NCBI GenBank assembly: GCA_022837505.1
Contig: JALHFZ010000009.1
Location: 3,370 to 46,187, forward strand
Source: Synergistaceae bacterium
Lineage (GTDB): Bacteria > Synergistota > Synergistia > Synergistales > Aminobacteriaceae
Reading direction: 5' to 3'
Length of the DNA: 42,818 nt
Notes under the pieces: generated by a model
Database searches by the model: none
The model's input: only the letters and a program-made list of their open reading frames with translations
Told to the model about the DNA's origin: nothing
Translations under genes and position numbers: made by a program
Shown: piece by piece, positions 35,016-42,010 of the stretch
Layout of the letters: each line of letters starts with the position of its first letter
How positions within the stretch are numbered: the first letter of the stretch is position 1

Positions 35016-36011
35016 ATGTCCAACCGGGGGAAAATCGCCCTTGTGATAGCGGGCGGGCAGATGTGCATGCGGCGGAATCCGCAGACGGACATCCGCCAAC
35101 CCACTCTTCCCGTGGAGGAGATGCTCTCATGGCTGCCGGAGGCCCAGCGGGAGAAGCTTTTTGTGGTGGATTGGAGCCGGCAGCCGAGCAGCCACTATAC
35201 CCTCAGGATGACCGGAGATCTTATCCAGGTTCTTTCAAAGTCGGTGGTGGACGGAGCCGGAGGTCTTGTCGTCACCTGCGGTACTGACACCATAGAGGAG
35301 ATGGCCTACCTGACGGACCTCTACTGGGCCTATCCCCAGCCGGTGATCTTCACGGCGGCCCATCGCCCCTTCGACTCCATCGGTTCGGATGCCCCCCTCA
35401 ATCTCTACCAGTCCGTACTGGCTGCCCTCTCAGGGGAATGCTGGGGGATGGGGGTGCTCGTCTGCCTTCAGGACCAGCTCTTCGCCGCCGCCGAGATAAC
35501 CGAGACGGCCAATCAGCGGCGATGCTCCTTTCTCTCCCCCGACCGGGGGCCCCTCGGACAGTTCATCGGCGACCGGGTGGATATTCTCCGCCAGTACCGC
35601 CGGACCAGGGTTCTCGATGAATCCTCCCCTCCTGCCCGGGACGTGGAGGTCCTCTACGCTTCCCTCGGAGGAGGAGACCGGATTCTGGAACTCCTGGTAC
35701 CGGACGAAAAAAGACAGCTCGACGGGCTGGTCATTGCGGCCTTCGGAGGAGGGAATGTCCCTCCCTCCTGGGTCCCCTATATAAAAAAACTCTGCAAAGA
35801 GGAAGTGCCGGTGGTGATCGTGAGCCGCTGTCAGAAGGGGCATACCCTTGCCGCGCCGAACAACTTCGAGGGGTCAATGAACCGCCTGCTTGAAATCTGC
35901 GTGCTCGACGGCGGCCCCCTCACCCCCATGCAGGCCAGGATAAAGCTCGCTGCCGGGCTCGGAGCGGGGCTTCGGAAAACGGCCCTCCAAACCTATCTTC
36001 TCGAGGATTAG
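35016..36011 (+). CDS. Asparaginase-like protein without the usual nucleophile
   Basis: A 331-residue protein with the two-domain fold of bacterial L-asparaginase. The second catalytic motif is retained as TCGTDT (residues 87-92), followed by EEMAYL, and the SDAPLNLY segment (about 124-131) is conserved. The first motif, normally TGGTIA with the nucleophile threonine, reads AGGQMCM: glutamine stands at the nucleophile position (about residue 15). The normal hydrolysis is therefore doubtful; the adjacent cysteine at 17 could serve another chemistry. The length is normal and no signal peptide is seen, so it is cytoplasmic. It follows the LUD gene. Confidence 0.85.
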   Translation: MSNRGKIALVIAGGQMCMRRNPQTDIRQPTLPVEEMLSWLPEAQREKLFVVDWSRQPSSHYTLRMTGDLIQVLSKSVVDGAGGLVVTCGTDTIEEMAYLTDLYWAYPQPVIFTAAHRPFDSIGSDAPLNLYQSVLAALSGECWGMGVLVCLQDQLFAAAEITETANQRRCSFLSPDRGPLGQFIGDRVDILRQYRRTRVLDESSPPARDVEVLYASLGGGDRILELLVPDEKRQLDGLVIAAFGGGNVPPSWVPYIKKLCKEEVPVVIVSRCQKGHTLAAPNNFEGSMNRLLEICVLDGGPLTPMQARIKLAAGLGAGLRKTALQTYLLED

Positions 36012-36041
36012 GGGCCTTTACCGGACCTTCTCTGCTGAAAG

Positions 36042-36050
36042 TGCTATGAT
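36042..36050 (+). promoter_or_regulatory. Extended -10 promoter of the PPC-domain gene
   Basis: TGC directly before TATGAT (36045-36050) forms an extended -10 element; no good -35 hexamer is seen. The gene starts about 70 bases further on. Confidence 0.45.
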
Positions 36051-36126
36051 AGAACTGTAGGAAAGGGTGATCGGGTGTTCTCCGGAACGTTTTTTCGCTT
36101 CATAACCTGAAAGGGGGAAGAGAAGG

Positions 36127-36552
36127 ATGAAATATGCCGCAACGGACGAGATTATCGCAATTCGTCTATCCGAAGGCGACGACCTTGCTGACTCCATCAT
36201 ATTCGCCTGCAAACAAGCCGACGTCGATTCGGCGATAGTCGTGGGAGGTGCGGGAATGATCTCCTCCGTGATCTTCGGCTGGTACAACGGCCGGGACTAC
36301 AACACGGAGAAGATCACCGAGATTATGGAACTTGCCGCCCTCAGCGGCAACGTGAGCTACCGGAGCGGTACCCTGTACCCTCATCTCCACGGCGTCTTCA
36401 ACAAACCCGACCACAACGCCCTGTCCGGACATATCCTCCAGGCAATCGTATTCAACAACGCCGAGATTTTTCTCCGTCCCCTCTCGACAATACACCTCGG
36501 GAGGTCCTTCGACGGTACCTTCGAGGCCCTCGACCCGGAAAAAAGAATCTGA
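36127..36552 (+). CDS. PPC/DUF296-domain protein
   Basis: A 141-residue stand-alone PPC-domain protein (the fold found C-terminal in plant AT-hook proteins). The metal-binding pattern PHLHGVFNKPDHNALSGH is present, with three to four histidines, followed by QAIVFNNAEIFLRPL. Bacterial members form trimers; no enzymatic role is established. The ATG has a GGGGGAAG site. It ends at the strong shared terminator. Confidence 0.9.
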   Translation: MKYAATDEIIAIRLSEGDDLADSIIFACKQADVDSAIVVGGAGMISSVIFGWYNGRDYNTEKITEIMELAALSGNVSYRSGTLYPHLHGVFNKPDHNALSGHILQAIVFNNAEIFLRPLSTIHLGRSFDGTFEALDPEKRI

Positions 36553-36559
36553 CCCAAAG

Positions 36560-36601
36560 GCAAAAAATGAAGAGAGGCCCGGGCCTCTCTTCATTTTTTG
36601 C
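36560..36601. terminator. Bidirectional terminator, perfect 42-bp palindrome
   Basis: Bases 36560-36580 are the exact inverse complement of 36581-36601, giving an A-run, a GC-rich centre and a T-run on both strands. It serves the convergent PPC and ybaK genes. Confidence 0.88.
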
Positions 36602-36603
36602 AG

Positions 36604-37119
36604 CTATTTTTTCAGCGGATAGGCCATGCCTCCGGTAATATCCGCAAGTTCTGAGGGGGATATGGGAAAAAAGGCGTGATCCGTTCCCGCCGCCGCCCAG
36701 ACCACCGGGTAGAGGAAGAGATCCTCGTCAAGAAAGGCCCGGGGTTTTTCGCCGTACCCCACGGGAGGGACCCCACCGGTACGGAACCCCGACCATTGAT
36801 AGACAAAATCAGCGTCGGCCATCCTGATTTTCTTCGCCCCCGCGGCCTTTCGGAGTTTTTTCGAATCCACCCTGTTCTCTCCGGCCATGAGGACGAGGAC
36901 AGGCTCGTCGTCCGCCAGGAAGATCAGGCTCTTCAGGATATGCTCCTCCGGCGCCCCCACAGCCAGGGCCGCATCCTTTACCGTGGAGATGGAGGCCTCG
37001 CAGACCGTCACGTCCACGGAAAACCCCTTCTGCTGCAGGAACAGCTGTACTTTCCGGACAGGATCAACCTGTCCGGAGGCGCACTCCCCCGGACAGGATC
37101 CATACTCAGGTTGCGTCAT
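36604..37119 (-). CDS. YbaK/ProX-type aminoacyl-tRNA deacylase
   Basis: A 171-residue protein of the YbaK/ProXp superfamily that hydrolyses mischarged tRNAs such as Cys- or Ala-tRNA-Pro. Conserved are the STVKDAALAVG segment, ILKSLIFL with the catalytic lysine, LVLMAGENRVD and FRTGGVPPVGYG. A roughly 20-residue N-terminal extension contains two cysteines (GSCPGEC) not usual for the family; a later start is possible, because the ATG at 37119 has only a weak site. It starts eight bases after the LysR stop and is probably cotranscribed with it. Confidence 0.9.
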   Translation of the reverse strand: MTQPEYGSCPGECASGQVDPVRKVQLFLQQKGFSVDVTVCEASISTVKDAALAVGAPEEHILKSLIFLADDEPVLVLMAGENRVDSKKLRKAAGAKKIRMADADFVYQWSGFRTGGVPPVGYGEKPRAFLDEDLFLYPVVWAAAGTDHAFFPISPSELADITGGMAYPLKK

Positions 37120-37127
37120 CTCTTCCG

Positions 37128-38012
37128 TCAGTCCGCGGCCAGAAAGGTCTTCCGCTCGAGAAGGAAATCGAGAAGCAATTCCATGGCTTTCGTGGTCATC
37201 GTACCGTGGGTGATGGAATAGGTCCTCATGAGTGCCGGGCGGAAGGGGAGAAGCTTCATTCCGGGGACACCCTCACCGGCAAGCCGGGAGATCACTGTTC
37301 CCTCGGCGCCGTTCTTCACTGCCTCCACGACGGCGTTCACGTGGCCGAACTTCATGTACACGTGCTTCCCCTTGCCCGTATGGGCCTTGAAGGCATCCTC
37401 CCATATCCTGGTGGTGGACGACCCGGTCACCCTGCCGACGAGATCGATATTCTCCAGATCCTTCAGAGTGACGGATTCCTGGGCGGCGAGGGGGTGATCA
37501 TCCCTCACGAGCAGCACCAGCTCGTCCCGGGCGAAGGGGATGGTGGTGAACCCGGAGGCATGGCGGCTGTGACCGGTGATGGAAATATCCGTCTCCCGGG
37601 TGACGAGTTTCTCGATGGCCTCCCGGGAATCGGAGATACGGACCTCCACCTCGATATTGGAGTAGAGCTTTCTGAACTCCACAAGCAGGGCCGGGAGGAT
37701 GAAGTCCCCGGGGATCGAGCTTGCGCTGATGCGCACGATGCCCGATACGTCGTCTGCGATGTCGGAGAAATCCCTCTTGATGTCGGCAAGCTGAGAGATG
37801 GTCTTCCGGGCAAACTTGTACAGCACTTCTCCCTCGACGGTAAGATTGGAACACTTCTGTCCCCGGGCGAAGATCTTCACACCCATCTCCCGCTCGAGCT
37901 TCGCCACGTGCTTGCTCACCGCAGGCTGAGATATTCCCAATGATGCTGCCGCGGCGGAGATGCTCCCTTTTTCCATAACTTCCACAAGGCTTTGCAGTTC
38001 TCTAAAGTCCAA
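37128..38012 (-). CDS. LysR-family transcriptional regulator
   Basis: A 294-residue regulator: N-terminal winged HTH (residues about 1-60, ISAAAASLGISQPAVSKHVAKLE) and a C-terminal substrate-binding domain of two subdomains (about 90-294, PGDFILPALLVEF and GITGHSRH-like ligand loops). The start is TTG 38012, eight bases after GGGGAGG. The ligand is unknown. It is followed by the ybaK-like gene; the divergent XRE regulator operon lies across a 190-base gap that contains promoters for both directions, so LysR may act on either. Confidence 0.92.
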   Translation of the reverse strand: MDFRELQSLVEVMEKGSISAAAASLGISQPAVSKHVAKLEREMGVKIFARGQKCSNLTVEGEVLYKFARKTISQLADIKRDFSDIADDVSGIVRISASSIPGDFILPALLVEFRKLYSNIEVEVRISDSREAIEKLVTRETDISITGHSRHASGFTTIPFARDELVLLVRDDHPLAAQESVTLKDLENIDLVGRVTGSSTTRIWEDAFKAHTGKGKHVYMKFGHVNAVVEAVKNGAEGTVISRLAGEGVPGMKLLPFRPALMRTYSITHGTMTTKAMELLLDFLLERKTFLAAD

Positions 38013-38068
38013 TTGTTAAACCTCCCCGTAAATTTAATGTTTCAAAATCTGTATTACTCCCCACAGAT

Positions 38069-38097
38069 AGTATATTCCAAATGGTAAAGGATATCAA
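38069..38097 (-). promoter_or_regulatory. Promoter of the lysR gene
   Basis: TTGATA (38097-38092) and TATACT (38074-38069) on the minus strand are 17 bases apart. Confidence 0.7.
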
Positions 38098-38133
38098 CAA
38101 CTTTAAACAAAATTCTTTCAAAACTTCACGCCC

Positions 38134-38161
38134 TTGCACCTGGTGTTATCATTGATATAAT
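38134..38161 (+). promoter_or_regulatory. Promoter of the XRE-ImmA-radical SAM operon
   Basis: TTGCAC (38134-38139) and TATAAT (38156-38161) are 16 bases apart; the XRE gene starts 40 bases downstream. Confidence 0.72.
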
Positions 38162-38201
38162 AATACATATGGTGTGAACACATTTTGAGGAGGAATAGAT
38201 C

Positions 38202-38570
38202 ATGAGCCTCGGTATGAGAATACGAACCCTCCGCAAGGCCCTGAACCTGACCCAACAGACCCTGGCAGATAAAACCAATGTGAGCCGCATATACATTCAG
38301 GCCCTGGAGAGCAACCGGAGAATGCCCTCCATGAAACTCCTCTCCCGGCTTGCGGAGGCTCTTGAAGTGGAAGTGCAGGATCTGGTGAAAACGGCCTCCT
38401 CCCCCTCCGGAAGACTTCAGCTCGAGGAGGTTTTTCAATCAAGCCCTGAAGTGGAGGTATGGTACCGGAGCAAAAAACTCAAGCCCCGGGAGCTTAAATT
38501 CGTCCAGAGCCTGATCGATGCGGCGATCTCCCGATGGGAAGAGGAGGATCGGACGGATGAGGGCGTCTGA
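38202..38570 (+). CDS. XRE-family HTH regulator
   Basis: A 122-residue DNA-binding protein. The N-terminal HTH (residues about 5-62) is clear: RIRTLRKALNLTQQTLADKT, NVSRIYIQALES and the usual LLSRLAEALEV end. The C-terminal half is charged and helical, with a conserved-looking KLKPRELKFVQSLIDAAI segment that may dimerise or bind the partner. It overlaps the next gene by 14 bases. Together with the ImmA-type protease it resembles ImmR/ImmA pairs, in which the protease removes the repressor. Confidence 0.92.
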   Translation: MSLGMRIRTLRKALNLTQQTLADKTNVSRIYIQALESNRRMPSMKLLSRLAEALEVEVQDLVKTASSPSGRLQLEEVFQSSPEVEVWYRSKKLKPRELKFVQSLIDAAISRWEEEDRTDEGV

Positions 38571-39006
38571 TCCCCGGGGGGACGAAAAAGAACAGTTTCA
38601 ATACCCCCTCCCTCCGGAATTTTTCCCCCCCTGGGCCCTCCGGCAGGGGAAGGAATGGGCGGGGATCGATGAATTTTCCCTTCTCGTCCGGGCCGAGGAG
38701 ATAACCGCAAAGAAGCTTGAGGTCAGCTACGTTCCCCTTCCTGCCGACACCTGGGGGTTTCATCTCCTCCGGGGAAACCGGGCGGCCTTCTTCATCAACA
38801 GCAAGCTGCCCCCCCTCTGGAGACGCTTTGCCCTCTTTCACGAACTCTACCACCTCCTTGAGCACCGGGGAGGATTAGACTTCTGGGAGCGGACCGCCAC
38901 TCCCCTCAGCAGCTTCGAACACCAGGCGGACCTCTTCGCCTGGGCAGCGGTCATGAATGAATGGAGCACCTGCTGGCAGGAATCTACCGTCGAGGATATG
39001 CCGTGA
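38557..39006 (+). CDS. ImmA/IrrE-type metalloprotease
   Basis: A 149-residue protein with the zinc-binding HELYH motif inside FALFHELYHLLEH and a following EHQADLFAWAAVM helix with the third ligand candidate, the architecture of ImmA/IrrE peptidases. I use ATG 38557, which has GAGGAGGA eight bases upstream and overlaps the XRE gene. The expected role is cleavage of a repressor, most simply the XRE protein of the same operon. The radical SAM gene overlaps its stop. Confidence 0.9.
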   Translation: MRASDPRGDEKEQFQYPLPPEFFPPWALRQGKEWAGIDEFSLLVRAEEITAKKLEVSYVPLPADTWGFHLLRGNRAAFFINSKLPPLWRRFALFHELYHLLEHRGGLDFWERTATPLSSFEHQADLFAWAAVMNEWSTCWQESTVEDMP

Positions 39007-39938
39007 GGACCCTTCCCTTCTTTCTCACCATGGAGGGGTGCCCCCGGAGGTGCGTCTACTGCCACCAGGGGGAGATCACGGGAATCTCCCGGGCCCCCTC
39101 CCCCGCTGAGGTGAGGCGGGCGGCGGCCGAACAGAGAGAGCCTTGCGAGGTCTGTTTTTTCGGGGGAAGCTTCACCTGCCTCCCCTCGGCACTGCAGCGG
39201 GAATATCTCGATGCGGCCCTTGCCGCGCCCCCCGGAAGCATTCTCCGCTTCTCCACCCACCCGGAATGCATTACAGAGGAAGCCCTCAAGCTTCTCGCCC
39301 CCTATCCCGTAAGCATGATCGAACTGGGGATTTCATCCCTCGATGACCGGGTGCTCGCCCGGTGCCGTCGGGGGTACTCTTCCCGGCCCGCCCTTGAGGC
39401 CATGAGAAGAGTTCTGAACAGCGGTTTCCTGCTCGGAGCCCAGATGATGATCGGCCTTCCGGAACAGACGGAGGAAAGCTCCCTGGCTGACCTGGACCTC
39501 ATCGCCGAACTGAAGGCTCTCCCCCCTCCTACTCTCAGGATCTACCCCTGCCTCGTCCTTGAGGGAACGTCCCTCGCCCGGTCATGGCGAGAAGGAAAAT
39601 ACGCTCCACTCTCAGTTGAACACGCCGCCCGCTGGGCGGGGAGGCTGCTTCTGCGGGCAGAGGCCCTGGGATTCCCCGTTCAGCGCATCGGCCTTCAGGA
39701 GACGGAAAGTCTTGCGAAGTCGGTGCTCGCCGGACCCCATCACCCCGCCCTGGGGGAATTGGCCCGTTCGGCGGCCCTGGCTTTGCGGCTGAGTGAAGAA
39801 GCGCCCGAGGGCCCCTGGCGGATAGACAGAGAAAAAATTTCCTGGCTCCGGGGGCACGGAAAATTCGGCCTTCGCCTTCTGCAGGAGATCACAGGCCTTT
39901 CTGCCGCTGACGCAGAGAAAAGAGTACGGTACGAATAA
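39003..39938 (+). CDS. Radical SAM protein, Elp3-like
   Basis: A 311-residue iron-sulfur enzyme. The cluster motif CPRRCVYC (CX3CX2C) lies near the start, followed by the FFGGSFTCL glycine motif and the LGISSLDDRVLARCRRGY and GAQMMIGLPEQTEE segments of the Elp3/HemN-like group. There is no acetyltransferase domain. The start is GTG 39003, overlapping the protease stop (GTGA) and giving the typical MRxxPxFLxxxGCP opening; an upstream ATG at 38961 would overlap far more. The last ~60 residues form a helical tail. Its reaction is unknown; many relatives modify tRNA. It is oddly placed in an operon with an XRE/ImmA pair. Confidence 0.9.
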   Translation: MRTLPFFLTMEGCPRRCVYCHQGEITGISRAPSPAEVRRAAAEQREPCEVCFFGGSFTCLPSALQREYLDAALAAPPGSILRFSTHPECITEEALKLLAPYPVSMIELGISSLDDRVLARCRRGYSSRPALEAMRRVLNSGFLLGAQMMIGLPEQTEESSLADLDLIAELKALPPPTLRIYPCLVLEGTSLARSWREGKYAPLSVEHAARWAGRLLLRAEALGFPVQRIGLQETESLAKSVLAGPHHPALGELARSAALALRLSEEAPEGPWRIDREKISWLRGHGKFGLRLLQEITGLSAADAEKRVRYE

Positions 39939-39988
39939 GCCCCCTCCCGATAAACAGACCCCCTTTATTTTTAAAAGAGGAATTTCAA

Positions 39989-40017
39989 TTGACGAAACTT
40001 CGTCCCTGCAATAAACT
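39989..40017 (+). promoter_or_regulatory. Promoter of the rpiR gene
   Basis: TTGACG (39989-39994) and TAAACT (40012-40017) are 17 bases apart. Confidence 0.65.
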
Positions 40018-40068
40018 GAAGTCACAAATACCTGTCCAAAATAGCATTCAGTTTCGGAGGTGCCGTCC

Positions 40069-40953
40069 ATGGAAAGTTCGGAACTTCAGGCCATGCTCCG
40101 CGAAAAAATGGAGAACATGCCCACCAAGGCCCGGCGGGTCGTGGAATACCTCCTCTCCAACACGAGAGAAGCGGCCTTTCTCTCCATAGGTGAGGTGGCG
40201 GAAAAGCTCGAGGTCTCAAAAGCCCAGCTCGTCCGGGTGTCGCGAATGGTGGGGTTCGAGGGGTATGCCGATCTGAAGGATTCCCTCCAGAACACCGTCC
40301 TTGAACAGGTCAACCCCACAGCCCTGCTGGGGAAGATCATGAAAAACCGCCAGGACCTTCCGGGCGAAATTTTGAGGCTTGAGCATGCCAATCTCGACGA
40401 TACCTGGAATCAGCTCAAGCCAAAGGATATCGCCGCCTTCTGTGGAATGGTCAAAAAGGCAAGCATGGTCTACTGCATGGGGTGGGGCATCTCCTCCATC
40501 CTTGCGGAGGCTCTCTATACCCGATTCCTTGAAATGGGAATCCGAGGAGTTCTCATGAAACGGGGATCCCTTGCCCTTATCGAACAGGCCCGGACGGTCA
40601 CCAAGGGGGATCTTGTGGTGGTCTGCGAGCTTCCGAGCTACGTCATAGAAGTGACGGAATCCATTCAGAAAGCGGCGGCAAACGGCGCCACCATCATCAC
40701 CATAACGGACAGCCCCGCAGCCCCGGTATGCCAGTATTCAGACCTCTCCTTCTTCGTCAGCGACACGAGCCCCACCTTCGGCAGCAGCATCGTCGGCCCC
40801 GCATTCCTCATACACATCCTCACCTCCGTCCTCTGCGTCAACCTCGGCGAAAAGGTAAAGGCGGCCCTGGAGGACCAGGAACAGGGGCTCCACGACGAAC
40901 GGATCTACTACCCCGCCTACGGGCTCAGATACACCCAGGATAAGACCGAATAA
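40069..40953 (+). CDS. RpiR-family regulator with SIS domain
   Basis: A 294-residue transcription regulator. The N-terminal HTH_6 domain (about 1-75) has LSIGEVAEKLEVSKAQLVRVSRMVGF; the C-terminal SIS domain (about 125-260) binds phosphosugars or related ligands, with YCMGWGISSILAEAL, VVCELPSYVIEV and GATIITITDSPAAPV. I use ATG 40069, with CGGAGG nine bases before it; a GTG three codons earlier is also possible. Convergent to two cupin genes across a strong terminator, so a regulatory link to them is only inference. Confidence 0.92.
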   Translation: MESSELQAMLREKMENMPTKARRVVEYLLSNTREAAFLSIGEVAEKLEVSKAQLVRVSRMVGFEGYADLKDSLQNTVLEQVNPTALLGKIMKNRQDLPGEILRLEHANLDDTWNQLKPKDIAAFCGMVKKASMVYCMGWGISSILAEALYTRFLEMGIRGVLMKRGSLALIEQARTVTKGDLVVVCELPSYVIEVTESIQKAAANGATIITITDSPAAPVCQYSDLSFFVSDTSPTFGSSIVGPAFLIHILTSVLCVNLGEKVKAALEDQEQGLHDERIYYPAYGLRYTQDKTE

Positions 40954-40959
40954 AAAAAC

Positions 40960-40991
40960 GATAAAGCCGGGGAAATTGCCCCGGCTTTATC
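40960..40991. terminator. Bidirectional terminator after rpiR
   Basis: A 13-bp stem (40960-40972 with 40979-40991) with an AAATTG loop, flanked by an A-run on the left. It separates the convergent rpiR and cupin genes. Confidence 0.8.
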
Positions 40992-41043
40992 TATAAAATC
41001 TCTTTTTCCAGAGGGTGACGCAAGAAAGACAGGGGCGGGATCT

Positions 41044-41382
41044 TTACCCCTCCTTCACCACCGTCAGAAGCATCTTGAACCGGGTAACGGATTTCACCCC
41101 GTGGGGAACCCCCGCGGGCATGACGATCCCCTCTCCGGCCTTCGCCCGGAAGGGCTTTCCGTCGATGGTGATCTCCGCTTCGCCGTCCAGGATGACGGCC
41201 ATGGCGTCCCCGGGCGCCGAGTGGGTGCTGACCCCTTCCCCTTCGTCAAAGGCGAAGACGGTGACTCCGACTCCCGGCTTCTGGGCGAGGGTCAGGCTCG
41301 CCACCTTTCCCTTCTGATATTCCACCAGGTCCGCCAGGACAAAGGGCACGCTGTGATCAACATTTTTTATAAGCTTCGCCAT
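41044..41382 (-). CDS. Cupin-domain protein (first in window, downstream in operon)
   Basis: A 112-residue single-domain cupin. Conserved motif 1 is GEGVSTHSAPGDAMAVILDGEAEI and motif 2 is MPAGVPHGVK, so a metal-binding barrel with two to three histidines is plausible. Such small cupins may be enzymes, lyases or sensors. ATG 41382 has GAGGAG about eight bases upstream; an ATG at 41400 would overlap the previous stop. It is directly downstream of the second cupin and cotranscribed. Confidence 0.88.
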   Translation of the reverse strand: MAKLIKNVDHSVPFVLADLVEYQKGKVASLTLAQKPGVGVTVFAFDEGEGVSTHSAPGDAMAVILDGEAEITIDGKPFRAKAGEGIVMPAGVPHGVKSVTRFKMLLTVVKEG

Positions 41383-41396
41383 GACTTTTTCTCCTC

Positions 41397-41774
41397 TCAT
41401 TCGTTGACGGTGATCTGAAGAACCTTGAAGGCCTCTTTTCCGCCGATTGCATGAAGGGTATGGGCCGGAACGGAGAACACCTGCCCTGCCTTTACAAGAA
41501 CCTCTCTGTCCTTCAGATGTATCAGGGTTTCACCCTCGAGAACATAGTACAGAGTGTCTCCGAAATACTCCTCCTCGCTGACGGTCTCCCTGTCGGCGAA
41601 GGTAAAGAGGGAGACATGAAAATGGTCGCTCTGGGACAGAGCCATGCTGACGATCTGGTTCTTCTCCGGCGTGATCAAATCCGCAAGGAACTGCGGTTCA
41701 TCCCGGGGTACATTCCGTAAACGGGCCATTGTGCCACCTCTCAGTTCCCGGGGTACATTCCGTAAACGGGCCAT
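41397..41774 (-). CDS. Cupin-domain protein with duplicated start region
   Basis: A 125-residue (or 110-residue) cupin with motifs SDHFHVSLFTF, then YYVLEGETLIHLKDREV and VPAHTLHAIGG. A perfect 45-bp tandem repeat covers the beginning of the gene, including the ribosome-binding site (GAGGTGG), the ATG and the next codons MARLRNVPR. Translation can thus start at 41774 or, in the same frame, at 41729; the longer form carries 15 extra residues. Its stop is at 41397, next to the other cupin. Function unknown. Confidence 0.85.
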   Translation of the reverse strand: MARLRNVPRELRGGTMARLRNVPRDEPQFLADLITPEKNQIVSMALSQSDHFHVSLFTFADRETVSEEEYFGDTLYYVLEGETLIHLKDREVLVKAGQVFSVPAHTLHAIGGKEAFKVLQITVNE

Positions 41775-41790
41775 TGTGCCACCTCTCAGT
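41701..41790. repeat. 45-bp perfect tandem duplication at a cupin start
   Basis: The unit at 41701-41745 is repeated at 41746-41790 without mismatch. It contains the Shine-Dalgarno site and the first codons of the cupin gene. Forty-five is a multiple of three, so the reading frame is kept. The perfect identity points to a recent event. Confidence 0.93.
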
Positions 41791-41941
41791 TAATGGTAGT
41801 AATACCTTTCACAGAATACCACGGGAACCGCAGCACCGACAAGGGAAGATATTTTTACGCCGAATCCTCATCTCAGGAAGGGAGAAAAAGTGCTGAACCC
41901 ACCGCGCTCTCGAAGACAAATCAGGAAAAAATGTGTAAAAT

Positions 41942-41981
41942 GTACATCAGGTACATAAAGTACAAAGAGTACAAAGGGTAC
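41942..41981. repeat. Five GTAC boxes at 9-bp spacing
   Basis: GTAC begins at 41942, 41951, 41960, 41969 and 41978; the spacers are similar (mostly AAAG plus one base). A strong GGAGGAGGAAAG site with ATG follows. The array may be a set of operator boxes, a repeat that varies in copy number, or, if read as protein, Tyr-Lys repeats. Confidence 0.75.
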
Positions 41982-42002
41982 AAAGACTATGGAGGAGGAA
42001 AG

Positions 42003-42010
42003 ATGATGAG
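42003..42010 (+). pseudogene. Start of a gene cut off by an insertion sequence
   Basis: ATGATGAG follows the strong ribosome-binding site GGAGGAGG (about 41990-41998). The insertion-sequence end begins at about 42011, so only the first codons remain; the frame then runs into the element (end at 42068) and stops. What the gene encoded cannot be told. The upstream region may hold its promoter and the GTAC repeat. Confidence 0.45.

Noticed and set aside
38202..39938. Prophage or integrative-element immunity region
   Set aside because: An XRE/ImmA pair is present, but no integrase, excisionase, structural phage genes or attachment repeats are seen nearby.
41942..41981. GTAC repeat as a CRISPR array
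   Set aside because: The unit is only 9 bp, there are no spacers and no cas genes.
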